The notes beneath the pieces are model-generated. The model saw only the letters and a program-made list of their open reading frames with translations, had not been told where the DNA came from and made no database searches. Below are positions 25,596 to 39,106 of a stretch of 64,000 nucleotides of DNA, piece by piece. A program made the position numbers and the translations under genes. Position 1 is the first letter of the stretch, and the number at the start of each line of letters is the position of its first letter. Origin of the DNA: Lanius collurio. Its lineage: Eukaryota; Chordata; Aves; Passeriformes; Laniidae. The stretch covers positions 2,680,363 to 2,744,362 of the forward strand of contig JACBWW010000047.1 in NCBI GenBank assembly GCA_020086605.1, written 5' to 3'.

Positions 25596-28500
25596 ACTCA
25601 GATTTAACCCTCTTTCTTCTGTAAGTTAAAAAAAAAACCCATCTAAATGTTAGCTAATTCTCCTAATAGTTGCTATAATGGAGAAGAAAAACAGCAACAA
25701 GTCACATTAGTGTTCCAGATGGGGGTTTTAGCATTTTTTCTTAAGAATTACCCTCCAAGGACTCCAGATAACCAAATAAACAGCATCAGACAGAACAGGG
25801 ACACAGAAAAGACCTCAAACCTCGCCACAATGAAGGAAGATCACTACTACATTCATATCTTTTTAATAAAAGAGGCTGCTGGAAAGACAAGTCCTGATGC
25901 CTTTTGTTGAACAAAAGCCAGTTTGTCATTAGTACATTGCAGACAAGGTTGAAGAACACTTTGGCCATTTGAAATTCTGGACTCTGAAGTATTCCATTAC
26001 CAAGGTTAGTGAAAGCTTGGATGAATCAATATTCTTTGTGCATCCACTGCACAGCTCAAAGCTGCCTGTCTGCTGATTTCATGGCTGCACACATGTGTGT
26101 CAAGAACTCTAAAAGCTGTATGGGGAAGATGTACATTTGTAGAGAACAATATTTTAAAAAAATAAACTCTGCATCAGTTTATCCTTTCTTTCCCCCCTCA
26201 ATTTGCCATTTTCTTCACCATCCCGAATATTCCTACAACACTCTCTTCACATATCCAACAGTTTCCACGTATCTAACAGTTTGCTTCCTTATAACACTGA
26301 ATATTGAGCATTTAGCACTCATTTCAGGCAGGAAGATCTATTCACTTATAACACAAACTGCCTGAAAGTCACCAAGAGTCCTTCAAAGTGATGCACAGGG
26401 CTGCTCAGGTAGTAACAGCAGCAAAAAGATCCTTGTTGACAGATTCCTCTGAATCCTCAGTATCTACTACACCTGTTACCTGGTGTTGATCTGGAGCATC
26501 CCTTCAAAACCCTCTGATTTTAGACTTGCTCTAAGTTACACTCCCCAGGTTAAAAGCTATTGAGGTATAGGTTTCCTACAGGCATGGAAATTTAAGGTCA
26601 AGAATGACTGCACTTCAAAAATGTGAACTTTTGGGACACTCAGGTATCTGAGAACAGAAAGCAGATCTTGTGGATGACACAAGATGGTAAAATTAGAACA
26701 GCTGCCGTGCTAACAAAATGGGCAATTAAATGAGCTTTAATCCTTCCACAGTAACTTAATAGCACCTGTGGAAATGTTACACTGGGATTCAACTCAGCAA
26801 CAATGCCAGCAAAACATGGTTTTGATTAATTATGAGAATGAGTTAGTCAGTCTGGTGTCATTCATAAGAAAAAAAATGGACACAGGAACACAGAGGTCTC
26901 CTCTGCTGTGGAGCAGTACCAGGACACTTCCACTCCAGAGCAGACTCCTACATTGCAGTCTTTCAGGTGATGTCAGTGTTAGCCCAGCACCCCTCAAAAA
27001 GAGCTTCATTTTCCTGCTCCCCAAGTACACAGCAAAACAACTTTCACACCTTAAAAATCACGTCAGTTATAAATTTGTATAACAGAAAAAGTATCAGTAT
27101 TCAGTTTATGAGCTTCCTGTTTCCTGGGGCAAAGTCTAAAGCTCAGTCTCAGCCTTTCACTCAAGCAGGACTTAATGGCATTAAAAGACAATGCAGAAAA
27201 CATGCTGCTTTGCTTCCCTTAGCAAAGCACAACAACTAATGACTGTGCTTACAATACACTAAAAAGAAGCTGAATTGTTTAGGTAAACAAAGACCTAACT
27301 ATGGAGAGTTTAGAAAAGACATGATCAGCAGTTCATCATTTCAGACTGTTCAGAAAGCCCAGTACTGATCACTGGGGTATTCCAGCAGAGACTGGAATTA
27401 TCAGTACAGGATTTTTGTCTTCAGCTAGTTTTTAATTGCACAAACAGACACTGTCAACATTTCACTACCTGAGCATGACCTTGGTGAGCTACACAGCAGC
27501 TCACAACGTGCCTCTGCTTTATTAACAATACCAGTGCAAGGTCTGGGACCAGCTCAATGGTCCCCACTGCACACCTTGGCTGACAACCCTAAAGCCATCA
27601 ATCATTTATGACAGAGCAAAAAAACCAGGCTCATTTTTGTGAGGAAACTATCCAGCACAGTGTAGTGATAATATATCTGTTAGGCCTTCTGAGGAGTCAT
27701 TCTGACCTGCACACATCCCCAGCTCTGCCTTCATCACAGTGATCAGCAGGACCCTGAGCAAAGCCCATGTCAGCCTCACTCTGGGCCAGGGCTGGACCAG
27801 ATCACCTCCATCCTCCTTGGGTGAGGCCACCCAAACTGGCCATCTCACTTGTGCACAGGTGAGGGAGGAGGGAGGTGATCCCTGGCTGAAAAGCCAGTCC
27901 TGCAGACCTGGAGGAAGACTCAGCTCTGTCTGCAGCTCAGACACTCACACCACTCTCCACATCACACAGTGCTTGTGCAACTGCAGCCTCCATCAAGTGC
28001 TGTTTTGACAGCTTAAAATGAGGGACACCATTCCTCATGAAGGAATTCAAGCTGTACCCACTGACTCAGAAACTACCTCGTTCACACTCTGCATCTGCCA
28101 ATCTTAGCAGTCTGCCAACGCTTTAGGAATAAAGGGGGAAATTAAGGTAGTGTGATACGTAGGATATTTTTGAATATTAAATTTATGACACATTGTTGAT
28201 TCATTTATAATTCATCAAAAATTGCAATGCAAATATTTGGCTAGAGTACAGTGATGTTGGGAAAGATGACTTTTTTGTTGTTCTTCTTCTTTAAACAGAC
28301 ACCAGAAATAACACATCCCACTTAGTCCAGGAGTGAGTCCACCTTAGTGAAGACACAAAGAACAGCCAAGTCCCAAATCCTGTGGACTGGGGGTAAGAAC
28401 TAGAAGGCAAGGAACTCTCCCAACTAAGGAAGATTCCTTCAGAAAATAAGTGTAACTGGTGTATATCATTACAAACAGGCAAACGCCTTCACATGTCCTC

Positions 28501-29999
28501 GCACACCATTAGGACAGAAACATTAATTTGCTGAAATACCCTGTGAAATTGCTGTATGCCTAAGCAAGGTGAAAAAGAAATAGAGTCAGGTCAAAAAAGA
28601 TTGTATTTATTTTTCATTTTAATTTTAAAATTATTTTCCCCTGCTTTTTCATTCCCTTGAGTCACAGTCACCCAGACATTAAGGCAGTTGGTTTAGCAGG
28701 AAGCTCAGGCTTGAATGAAGCAAGAAAGCTTCACTGGAGTGTTGCTGAAAGCCATTTTCCAGACTACAGAGGCTCAAAAGTGGGCAGAGAGAGCTTGTTT
28801 TCTGTCTTGAGAGATCAACACCTGCCAGAAAAATTTGTGACACTATTATCTGCAGCCTACAGAGACCTCCAGTGACACCGACCACCAAGCCGAAACAGAA
28901 CCAGTTATACATAATCCCTTGTCCCCTGAGGAACAGCATCCTTTGGTTTTTAAGCTCCTGTAAGTTAGATTTTGTTAAATTATGATTACTATCGCTCTCT
29001 GTTATGCTTTGGTTTTGTTGAGGCGATGCAAAGAGAGAACAGTAATGACTAGAAAAACTGGTAACATCTAAAAAAAGGTCTGTCTTAGAGGTCTAGTGGT
29101 TCACTTGCAGGCCCAGTGGCACTGGGTAGGAAAGTTCAGGGAACAAAGCATAAGGCAAACATACATCATTCTTTTCTTATAAAAAGAAGTATAGTAATTC
29201 TATACACACCACTCTTATCTTGAAGCAGTTGTCACAGCTTGAAAGTCTTGTGGCTGAGATGGAGAAGATAGTCAGGGACACAGCTATGATTAAACATTTG
29301 AAGAAATTACTAAGAGATCACTAGACATCACTCACACTAAATTCTTATTTAAAATGTCGGATGGGAAATGTCTCTCCATCAACAGAATAAAGCAGATTCA
29401 GACAGTGTTAGCAAGAGACAGCCATAGCTGAAAGATTTTGCTGTGTGTGCTGAGACTGGCAAATGCATGGCCAGCATGAAGAGCAGAGCTGAAACCACCT
29501 GGGCTGAACGTGGCCACAGGAGCTGCCACTCGAATCGCGTCTGGACATCAGCGGGGCTGTGCCACTGAACCTTTGCCAGTGGGAGAAGGCTCCTCCAGCC
29601 AGGGGAAAACGGCAGCAGGAGAGAGCAGAGGGGAACCCTGACTGATTTTCAAAGCCTTTCCCAGGTGCTCCAGCTCCCTCTGACAGGCATTGCCCAGAGG
29701 AGTTCACACCAGCTGTAACTGCAGTGAAATACCAAGAAGAAACTGTCCCAGTTTTGCTTCAGACTGGAAAGTCACAGGTTTTTTTGTCATGCATTCTTAA
29801 ACAAATAACACTCTAACTTCAACAAAATCAGTTTCAGATGCTGAGAAACTACTTCTACCAAACACTAAACAGACACATGAAAGCTCCACTCATCAAAAAA
29901 AAGCTCCCATGAATTTAACAGGGCTGGGATTTCCCTTCCTGTATTTCCAGTATTACCATATTACTGTGGTGTGAAGAATGGATTACACCAGCCTTGCTA

Positions 30000-30230
30000 A
30001 TTCGGGCAGGCTGTGAATAGCAGCGAGGCCAGCCAACGAGCCAGTGCCTTTTATTCCTCCCCTGTTGCTTCCTTAGTATGCGCCCAAGCACGCGTGGCAC
30101 AGAGCAGCGGCCTTTTCTCTGCGCTTCCGCGCAGGGCACGGCTGTTGTGGCACCCCGGCAGCGTCCCCCCCAAGGGAAGGCTGCCTTCATTCACAGGGGC
30201 ACACAGGTGTCCTCCCTGCCTGCCNCGTGC
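30000..30230 (-). promoter_or_regulatory. CpG-rich patch, possible TATA-type promoter
   Basis: CpGs are strongly enriched compared with the flanks, including CGCGTGG and a CTGCGC...GCGCAG hairpin at 30119-30134. Read on the minus strand, the CpG-rich segment is followed by GGAATAAAAGGCAC (around 30045-30058). This resembles a TATA box and would place a start about 30 bp further down, near 30020. No exon, start codon with a good frame or splice donor could be linked to it. It could equally be a remnant of a GC-rich repeat. One unknown base at 30225 lies at its edge. Confidence 0.2.
30225..30225. other. single ambiguous base (N)
   Basis: One unresolved base at the edge of a CpG-rich patch. It does not interrupt any supported feature. 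Confidence 0.95.
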
Positions 30231-30387
30231 TTAGGCACACTCAGGCAGTGCTAGTGCCCCTTTGCAGAAGATCATCTGCTAAGAAAATAAAGCCCAACAA
30301 CCCAGATATCTCCTGCAGAAACCATATGAAGCACAAATGTTGTGCCATGTATTTGGCTCCAAAGAGGCAGTGCCTTCTTTTGTTTTT

Positions 30388-30420
30388 AATATATATATAT
30401 GCATATATATAAAAATATAT
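30388..30420. repeat. (AT)n-rich microsatellite
   Basis: Imperfect ATATATAT tract interrupted by GC and by AAAA. Ordinary simple repeat. Confidence 0.85.
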
Positions 30421-31914
30421 CTAAAGAATGCTTCTGGCTATATGAATATTACTCTCATTTTTAAGCCAATGCTTAAATAAGGAATATTCGCTTTTGCCTA
30501 TGATCATTTGTTGGGGTTTTTTTCCCCCAGAATGACAGATGATACTGTCTTTTCAAAGTGACAGGACAAAAGAGATTACAGTGATAATCAGGTTACCTTA
30601 GATAGAAAGGAACGAGAGATTCAGAGCTACTCCTCTGCCCAACAATCCTCAGACTTCATATTTTCATCTACTGGGTGAGCACTATCTCTGTAAGGTTTAT
30701 TTAAACATATCGCTTTCCCACTAAAGCATTTTCTGGCTCCATAGACTTCCTCTAAGGATTTTCAGCTAAAAACAGGTTATAGTTTCAAAGCACAGTCATA
30801 ACAGAAATTGGAGAGGATATATCACGGTAATTGTGTTTACCTTATAATGAAAGAAAATAAGGAATATTCCACCTACTTGAAATAGAATTTAAAGAATGAA
30901 CAAAAAACCAAAGAACAAACCCACTAGGAGGAAATAGAACAATGTCTGTCCATCCCTAGACAGTCTATAACCAAACACAGCAATAATCACAAAAAGGAAA
31001 GGCTTTCCAGATATAAAATCAGCTTGGGTTAATAAATAGGTGGTGTTTAACAGTGATACAGAGGTAAATTTCAGTACTGTAGGACTGATTTAGAACACTG
31101 GAGGAATCATTGGAATAGCTACCATTTAAAAATGGATATATTTAAAAATTATTTTAAAGGGGCTAAGTATCAAGTCAAAATTGGGGTGGAAGGTGTTTGA
31201 TGCCAAAAGCCAGAGCCATAATCCACGTGGGTGAGCCTCAGGGCACCTCTCTCTGTCCCATCAGGTAGCAGCTCTCTGGGAAGGGGCTTTCACCCACAGG
31301 CAGGCAGAGAGCCATGGAAAAGGGCATAAGGAGACATGGAGCTCAGAGCTGGAAGAAACCAAGTCTTCAGTTCACCTTTTATTCTCCTTTTTCTCTCTAA
31401 AACATAAGGCATCAGCTTCCATTTTTTAGTTTACCCTTTGTTCAATTCATGAGCACAGTATTTGCATTCATAAAGGCTTCACGAATGTCAGCATTAGAAA
31501 TGTAATTCCAAGTATTTATGGAGTGGTGTAGTCTAAAAAAGACCTCCAAGGAAAGTGACCCAGGCCTGCCCAGCATAAGTCTACAGCTCTAAATTAGCCC
31601 ATGCCAGGAATCCCTTTTTGGCAAAACATTTTGTTTTGCCTTTGCTGGGAGTGCTGCTTCCTCAAAACCCAACCACACTGGTCTCGAGGAAAGCTTTGTT
31701 AGAAAAAGACCATAATTTCAATACCTCTGATACCTTTTGGCCTTTGAAAGCCAAAAAGCATTGTGGGGTAATACAAATTATCTGGGTTATGGGTGCAAGA
31801 CCTAGATGGAAAATGAGGTGGGTGAGACAACCCCTAAGCCGTGTGCTCCCGGTGCTGTTGGGATGCTCATTCCCAAATCCTAGAGACTGAACAAATGGCT
31901 GTGAGCACTGGAAT

Positions 31915-31985
31915 TACCAGCACTCTGCCATTCCAGAGGCTGAACCTTCTGCCCTAATAAAAACTCTCCTCTTCATGTGGCAACA
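31915..31985 (+). mobile_element. possible LTR 3' portion (weak)
   Basis: CTGAACCTTCTGCCCTAATAAA (polyadenylation signal 31956-31961) followed by ACTCTCCTCTTCATG resembles the R/U5 part of some avian LTRs. I could not find a TATA box at the right distance, a clear TG start or a target duplication. It is listed only so that it can be checked against a repeat library. Confidence 0.22.
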
Positions 31986-34900
31986 GCTTTTGAAGCCTTT
32001 GGTGAGCCAAGGGCAGCTCTCTAAAGGCAACCCAGTGATTTCCAAACAAAACATACACCCAAGGTTCACTCCATCATCTGAAAAACACTGCATCAGATGG
32101 AGCCAAACAACCAAAAATATATTTCTTATTGGATTTCCTTTTATATTTCTTCACATGGCAATTAAAAAGCTTATGGCCAAAGATACAGAAAGCAGTAAAA
32201 ATGATGCATACCAAAAGATCTTGCTGAACTTAATGCAGCATGAAATTATCCAACAGGCCACTTTATATACTTTGCTGTAAAAATACACACCATAAAAGCA
32301 TGTTTCACTGCTCTTTGTTTAATAGTTGAGTTAATTAGGAAAAAAAGACAGTATTTTCACAGAGTAAAGAAAAAACAAAAAAAATCAAGTATTTATTTTC
32401 TCAGAGAGTTCCTGGATGTACAGCTCAGTAAGAGCAGCAGCCCTAGGCACAAATACAGAAGACCAGGAACTCACTTCTCTTTTTTAATTCTCTGGAACCA
32501 GCCTTTTCAAAGCAATATGAAATACTACAGGAGTTGTACTTCTATTCTGATTGACTTTTCATTTTACCAGGCTCAACATGTTTAAACCACTATCTGAACA
32601 CGACCTCAAATATTCCAGGGTTATGGTTATTTTATAAATGATTATCAAGAGCAAATTTACAAATTAATCCTAAAGTAGCAAAAAAAAAACTAAAAAAAAA
32701 AAAAAAAGACAAAAACCCCTCACTGCTGAGTAATTTCAGTGACACTTCCCAATGTTTGCACAATTCTTTGTTTAATTCCCACTAGCCAAACGCCTCTGCT
32801 GGCACACAGAGCTGGAGACGTAGCCCTGCATATTCTGGCCAATTAAAGAGTTTTAATTTCGTTTTTTTCCTCTCTTTCACCTAATCTTATTAACTCTTCC
32901 AGTGCTGACACAAAGACATCCGTAAACTTCTCATTTTAAAAGTTATTGGACTTTCTTCAAGCAATCTACTGATGGCCCACCACACTCAGGGAAGGAGCCA
33001 GAGCACCCACCAGTCTGGGACTGCATGTATTTTGACAGCAATGGTTGCAATTAATTTTTTATCTTGCACCATGTCAGGTGGCTGGCACAGCCACATGCTA
33101 ATTCTCCTCCCTGCCATTTGAAATGCATCCCCTCCTCCTGACAAGATCAGCCAGGAGAGTATCTGAGATGAAGCAAACAACATTTCTAAAACTCAGCAGG
33201 AAAGAGGTAGATGCAAAATAATTTTTTAAAAAGCAAATTAAAGCAGCAGAACATGAGTTTTGCCCACCAAGCACTTCAGCAGCAGTTTCAAATGTGGTCA
33301 AAAGCTGTCAAATATGTTAATCTTAATTTCTTTTAAAAACCTTGCAGTTGATAGAATGCCGAAGGGGACTTTTTAAATATTGTTGGTATCATTCCCCACT
33401 CAACTGTGTGCCCAAACTACCTGTTTGGTTTTATATTTTGAAGTATGTGCTTTTCTATTGTAATTTTTTTCTTCCCCCACTAGGACAGGGAAAGAAAATA
33501 ATGCTGAGGATACTTATTTTCTAAAATACTCTAATGAAGTCAGTGGAGACTCCAGGAGCTCAATGCCATAAATAGAGAAAAGAAACAGAACATATCAATC
33601 AAACCAACCCAGCTTGAATTGCATCTATAACAAAACAAGGAAAGAAACAACCACCTCTTCAGCAGGGGAGTAACAGAGAAAATATTGACTTGTTAAAGAG
33701 AAACTATGGACATATTTTGAGCTCTGAGGAGGCTGTAATTGTTTCTAAATAAAGCTGAAAGTCCAAAGGCATGGTCAGCCTGCTCCTGGAAGGATTCGTG
33801 ATGCTGCACTATGAACAACAGGTGGGATTTTTAACATCTTTTCTTAAAACAAAAATATCAACTCCTGCTCATTTTCAAAAGGCAATACAAGGTGTGCACA
33901 CTGATACTTCCTTTTTTGGCCACAGAGTGCTTCTGTATTTATATCACACTTCATTTCTGTTTTTATTGACCTTTCAGATGGCCTTAAATGAGTCTGAGGT
34001 GTAACTACAGCTGTGGCACAACCCCACAGGCATTTCCAGTGGCCCAATTGGCTCCCAAGTCATGCCTTGGTAGGAGCTTGGGTGGAAGAGAAGCACCACA
34101 AAAACCCACAGGGAGCATTCCCAGATGCTCCTGCAACATGGAAGCTCCTTCCTAGAGCCCTGCTTCCAGGGTACTTACACATGCAACATCCACAGCTGCC
34201 TCTCTAACGAATCTGGTCCAGTTTTAGGCAGGGACTGTATTAATTACTGGTAGGACAACTGCTGTAGGCCTTCCTTCCCTTCTTGACACCATCTCTCCTG
34301 CTCAGAGCCAGGTTCCTGCAGCTGCATGCCAGTTGAGAGGCAGCAAGCCCTCTCCTTTCTTGAGTGGTAATTATAATTCTCCTTGTTACAATGAAATCCT
34401 TTCTGTGATTAAATTTCAATCTGAGCAGGCTGATTTTCTCATTTGCAGAGATTTTATTAGTTTGTGGGAATGTCTGCTTCCCCTCCTTTGAATTTATTCT
34501 TAAATTACTCTTCCTTCTTTTTTTTTCCCTCCAAAATCCCTCTCTTTCGAGTGACATTTGCCAACATTAGTCTGATTTAAGACCTTTTATCCAACCCATT
34601 GCCTTTTACTTAACTATATTGCTTCCAAGACCACTGGGATCTCCAGGCATTAATCATTAGCATTCATGCTGGAGCTGACTTTAGGCAATGAGTTACCATG
34701 TCTTTGGGGAACACCGTGCACCACCAGCTGAAATGCTCTGAACAGTCTGCCCTGCTACATTAACTCTAAAGCAAACTCTCCCCATTCCTGTCCTTAAAAC
34801 TCCTGTTCTGCAGCACCAAACACCAACTCCACAGCTGAGTCCAGCACAGCCCATGCCCAACTTTATCCCTTAATTTAGACTGAACATCCCCACCCCCAGT

Positions 34901-35717
34901 CAAGAGAAGGCAGACCCATGGTCCAAGCTCAACACTATGTCTTGAAAACACAGCCCAGACCCATCTGGCTTCATCAAATCAGTCAGGAGTGTTGGTCTCC
35001 CATTCACCAGCAGACCTAAAGCTGGATCATCTTGGTTGGAGCCAACAATGAAGGCAATGAGTGGCAAAAGCCCCCACATCCTCAGCTAGAAGGGCCACAC
35101 CCTACAGATGCCTGAGATATTTCACGAATTTGTCAGAATAAATAACATAATTAAGTGCCCCGTATGAATCAAAAACTGAACTAACAAACCAACACTGACC
35201 ACACCTAACAAAAACCACCTTGCACTCAGGGTTGCTACCACAGCATGACCTCTGTGCAGCAAGAGCACAGCCTGCCCTTCTCAAATTCTCTGCTCACACT
35301 GCATCTGAAGCCACTGCTTGCAGCACAGCAGCTCCCACACCCCTATAAACCACTATCAGTGAGAATCTGCAAGAAAACCTTATCTTCAGCCATTGTGGCC
35401 ATTACATCAGGGTTTTTTTTTGCATTTTGCAGAGCTGCCTCGACCATGTCACCTTGCACAATTCAGGGTGCACTCAGCCCATTGGAGACACCCCATATTG
35501 AAATACTACATCATTGGTTTTTCAAAGCACATGAAAAATGTCTTCTACTTATTTTGGGTAGCACTGGGAAATGAAATGGGAGCAACACATTTCAACATTA
35601 GCCTCATGTAAATCCAGTCCCCGCAAAGTAGCCATGTCCTTGCTTTCAGTTTTAAGCTGCATTTTGCATAAATCTCAACCACAGAGGTTATTTAAACCCA
35701 CACTGTCTCCAGGGTGT

Positions 35718-35744
35718 CCTTGGAAATCCAGGAGATTTCCAAGG
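35718..35744. repeat. perfect 11-bp inverted repeat, 5-nt loop
   Basis: CCTTGGAAATC (35718-35728), loop CAGGA, then the exact complement GATTTCCAAGG (35734-35744). This would form a tight hairpin. It matches no repeat family or small-RNA precursor that I recognise; the stem is too short for a microRNA precursor. Confidence 0.8.
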
Positions 35745-36720
35745 TTCCCAAGGATCCATCATGCTCCCTGAAGGATCCCCTGATCACAAAGGGCTTGGTG
35801 TTCCTGAAGTACACAAGACAATTTGCATGGTTTTTATTTGTTCTCTTGGTATTATTGCTAGAGAACTGAGGTGACATTCCCAGTCAGAACAGATCAGTGG
35901 GAGCACAGACATTTCCAGGAGGGGAGCATTAGGTGTCATCCTCCGGTGCTCTTCCAAAGGCACTGGGATCAGGGGCAGGTGCCCAGTGAGGTTTTCCAGA
36001 TGGCAGGAGTAGGTCTGGTGCCTTCAGGGTGGAAGTCTGGTCTACAAGGTGAAATTAGTGCTGAGGAAGTCAGAGTGTGAATGTAACACCCATCTGTAAT
36101 TCCCCCCAAATTCCCCATGTGAACAGATTTAATCTGCATTACAAATGCCTTTTCATGGCTGGAGTCAACAGAGAGCTCTTCTTTCAAGGGTAGGGGAAAG
36201 CTGAAGCTCTGTTATTGTACATTCCAGCTCAAGTTTCTGGCATATTCTCCTTGCAATGCATAACTAATATTCTTAGGCACCATGTAATAACACAACTCAA
36301 ACATGCTACCTATAGGACTGTTTTGTCAGGACATCCATCAGAAGGCTTTGAGCTGTGTCTGTTAAGTTTTTGTGTCTTTTCCCTGCGATTCTGGCATGAG
36401 TTTCAAAGCAGCTCTCAGCAAATTCAAGAAAGCTACTTCAAGGAAATCGGTTGTGCAGGCCAAATAGCCAAACATACACATGCACATGCAATTAAAATCA
36501 AATGCCTAGATGATCATTTCAGTTTTAATTAGATTTTACCAGGACTATGAGTTAAGGCTGCAGGCTGAGATGTTGATTTAAAGCTGTAGCTAATGTGTTT
36601 TATTGCCAGATTTGCTCATAGTCAAAGCTAATTATCCCTATTATGCTTACATGATTTTTCAAACAACCAAAAATAAAAGCATTAAAAAAGTGTGTTTGTA
36701 GCAAGCAGACTGGCCTGCCA

Positions 36721-36749
36721 GTGTGTGTGTGTGCATGTGCATGTGTGTA
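36721..36749 (+). repeat. (GT)n microsatellite with GC interruptions
   Basis: GTGTGT tract with two CATGTG interruptions. Ordinary dinucleotide repeat. Confidence 0.85.
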
Positions 36750-39083
36750 TTTACCAGCCATTTAAAATCCAGATCTCAGTTGTACAGGGGAAAAATCCCA
36801 AGCAATTAGCAGATGAAGTGTGGTACAGTTAAACAAACATCTCATTCCAAGACACATCAGGAAACACTGAATGCAATATGATCTTATGCTATTTCTAAAT
36901 ACAGTGATCTTGTGGCAAATAAGATCTTTTGGGGGAGAGCGAAGAAATGCTGAGTAGTCTGTTGAAATAATATCTTAGAATGTAAGGGGGCATAAGGGGA
37001 ATTTTCTGTGGTTTTCAGTGTGAAAAAAAAAAAAAAACACCAAAACCAAAAACAACTACTGGTTTTGTTTTTCAGGGTTATTTTATTCTTCTCACTACTA
37101 ACATTCCTTAATTTTATCTCTGGGAAAATGAAGAACAGAAAACACTAAGGAAAAAGAACAAGAAAAAGTAAGCCTGAAGGTTTTTACATTTTTAATTGTT
37201 AAAACTGACAAGAAATTTTAAAAGAAACAGCAATTGGCAAAAGAAAAAAAAAATGCAACCCCTAACTACTCTGTTTGAAGTAAAGCCTTGCCTCTTTTCC
37301 TCAGAAAGAGTTCAGATACATCTTGAAGAAGCCTTCCCCACTGCTCTTCCCTCCTCCTTGAGCAAGGACCCTGGAGTGTTTCCTCTTGCTTTCATTTCTC
37401 TATCCACTGCCTCCACCCTGAAGGGGCGCTCAGGGTCTGCCATCCACTTGTTCTCCTACCAGGGAGCCTCCTCTGATGTGCAGGCATTCTAAGGAGACTC
37501 CAAGAAACTTGTCTTCCACGAGTTAAACCAAAAATAGCACACATACAGCCAGCCAATACTTCCTCCCTCCCTCCCCGCTCCTGTCAGAACAGATTGCATT
37601 TTGCTTCTGTTTCGATTTTAAAAGGAAAACATTCTGGACAGAAAAAGAGTATGTTTTCCCACTGGAAAATGTTAGTTTTCTTTGAAAAAAAAAGAAGAAA
37701 AACTCCCCCAAAACCCAACTCTATCGAGATCACATCACAGGGCTGCAGTGCCTCAGTGGTTTCTTCTCGAGGCAAGTCCCCCAGTGGGGCAGGGCCACCT
37801 GGGAAGAACAACCTGCTGGGTCAAAGAGTGCTCAATTGAGTCAAAAAGTGTTCAATTTTCAAGTGTTTTGTCTCACCACTGGAGCTGCTGGTCACCTCTG
37901 CCACAAAACTGAACTTGTCTTCCAAGATGTTTCTGCAGGAATGCCATGGGGCTCTACAGGCTGCCAGAGGCACCTGCCACGGCTGTGAAGCTCAGCATGG
38001 TGGAAGGCTGATGCAAATGCTGTATTTTAGGGCAAAAAAATTCCAAGAAAGATGTTTCATCCTCTCTGAACACAATGCTATGTTGCTGAATATGCAGATG
38101 GATTTTCACTACAAGCAGGATGTCTTCTATTTATAACTTTTGCTTACTCTGTCGCTGCACAGAGGGAAATTCTTCTTCCCTAATTCTTTGTGTTGATGGA
38201 GACACCTTCCCAGCTGCTTCCCAGACACGCCATGGAGCTCATCACAGAGCCTGGGAACATCAACCCCAGCACAGGCAGATCCATGGAAGGACCTCCTCCA
38301 GTAAGGAGACAACTGCTCATGGCCTGACAGCTCATCCCTAAGAAGCCAGGGAGATTCTTGGCAACCTAAGTGCCACTGAAGTAGCAGTCTGCTGTCACTA
38401 GATAAGGAAAGCACTTTCTCAATGTTATTGATAGAAAGGAGAAGTATTTACTGTACCTCCCCAAAGCCTCACATACACAGCATTAAAAGACATCCAGTCA
38501 ATAGGACACTGGTGGACTATGTAAAATCTCACTGAAAGATTAAAGAGAAAGCTGGCTTTAATATTTTAATTGCCATTGCATTTGACAATTTCAGGCTTTG
38601 GCTAGAGCAAGGATCCAACAGAGATTCCTGCTATTAATTGCTTTTGCATTTACAGCCATAAGGCTCTTAAAACAATTTTTATGAGCAATACTCTAAAACA
38701 ACTCCAGATTTTCTGATTTTCTTAGCCTTGTAAAAAAACCCAAAAGAACTGGAGTAGAAAAGCACCCAAACCCCACAGATATTTTGCTAAAGCCAACCCC
38801 TACATTGTTTCAGGTCAGCTATGCTGCTGTTTCAGACCCAACAGCAGAACCAAGGCCAGCCAGAGCCCCTCTGATGCTACTGTGCACACAACACCCCAAC
38901 CTGGACACAGCACAGCCCACCTAAGGCATGCCCACAGAATTACTGCCACCTCTTTCCCCAAGGTGTTCCAGCCTGCCCCTCTGCTCTCAGCAGGTTTGGG
39001 GGTTGCACCACCACTCCCAGGAGGCTGTACCTTTGCAGGAGTGTGCTGGTACCTGTGTGCTGCAGATCACCCATTAATTTTAT

Positions 39084-39106
39084 CAGTAACATCAGTGATG
39101 TTACTG
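39084..39106. repeat. 23-bp near-perfect palindrome
   Basis: CAGTAACATCA and its exact complement TGATGTTACTG are separated by a single G. With an odd centre this has the shape of a site for a dimeric DNA-binding protein, and a cruciform is possible. The surrounding sequence is unique and no repeat family was recognised. A regulatory role is inference. Confidence 0.75.

Noticed and set aside
27780..27830. Possible third CR1 fragment (GGGCTGGACCAGATCACCTCC)
   Set aside because: Only about 20 bases resemble the CR1 3' end; neither the conserved upstream GGCTGCCCAGAG nor the downstream CCTTCCAACC motif is present.
30119..30134. CTGCGC/GCGCAG hairpin
   Set aside because: A 6-bp stem is common by chance; it is noted only as part of the CpG-rich patch.
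31620..31640. GGCAAAACA/TGTTTTGCC hairpin
   Set aside because: A 9-bp stem with a short loop is near the chance expectation for this length of DNA, and nothing else supports a function.
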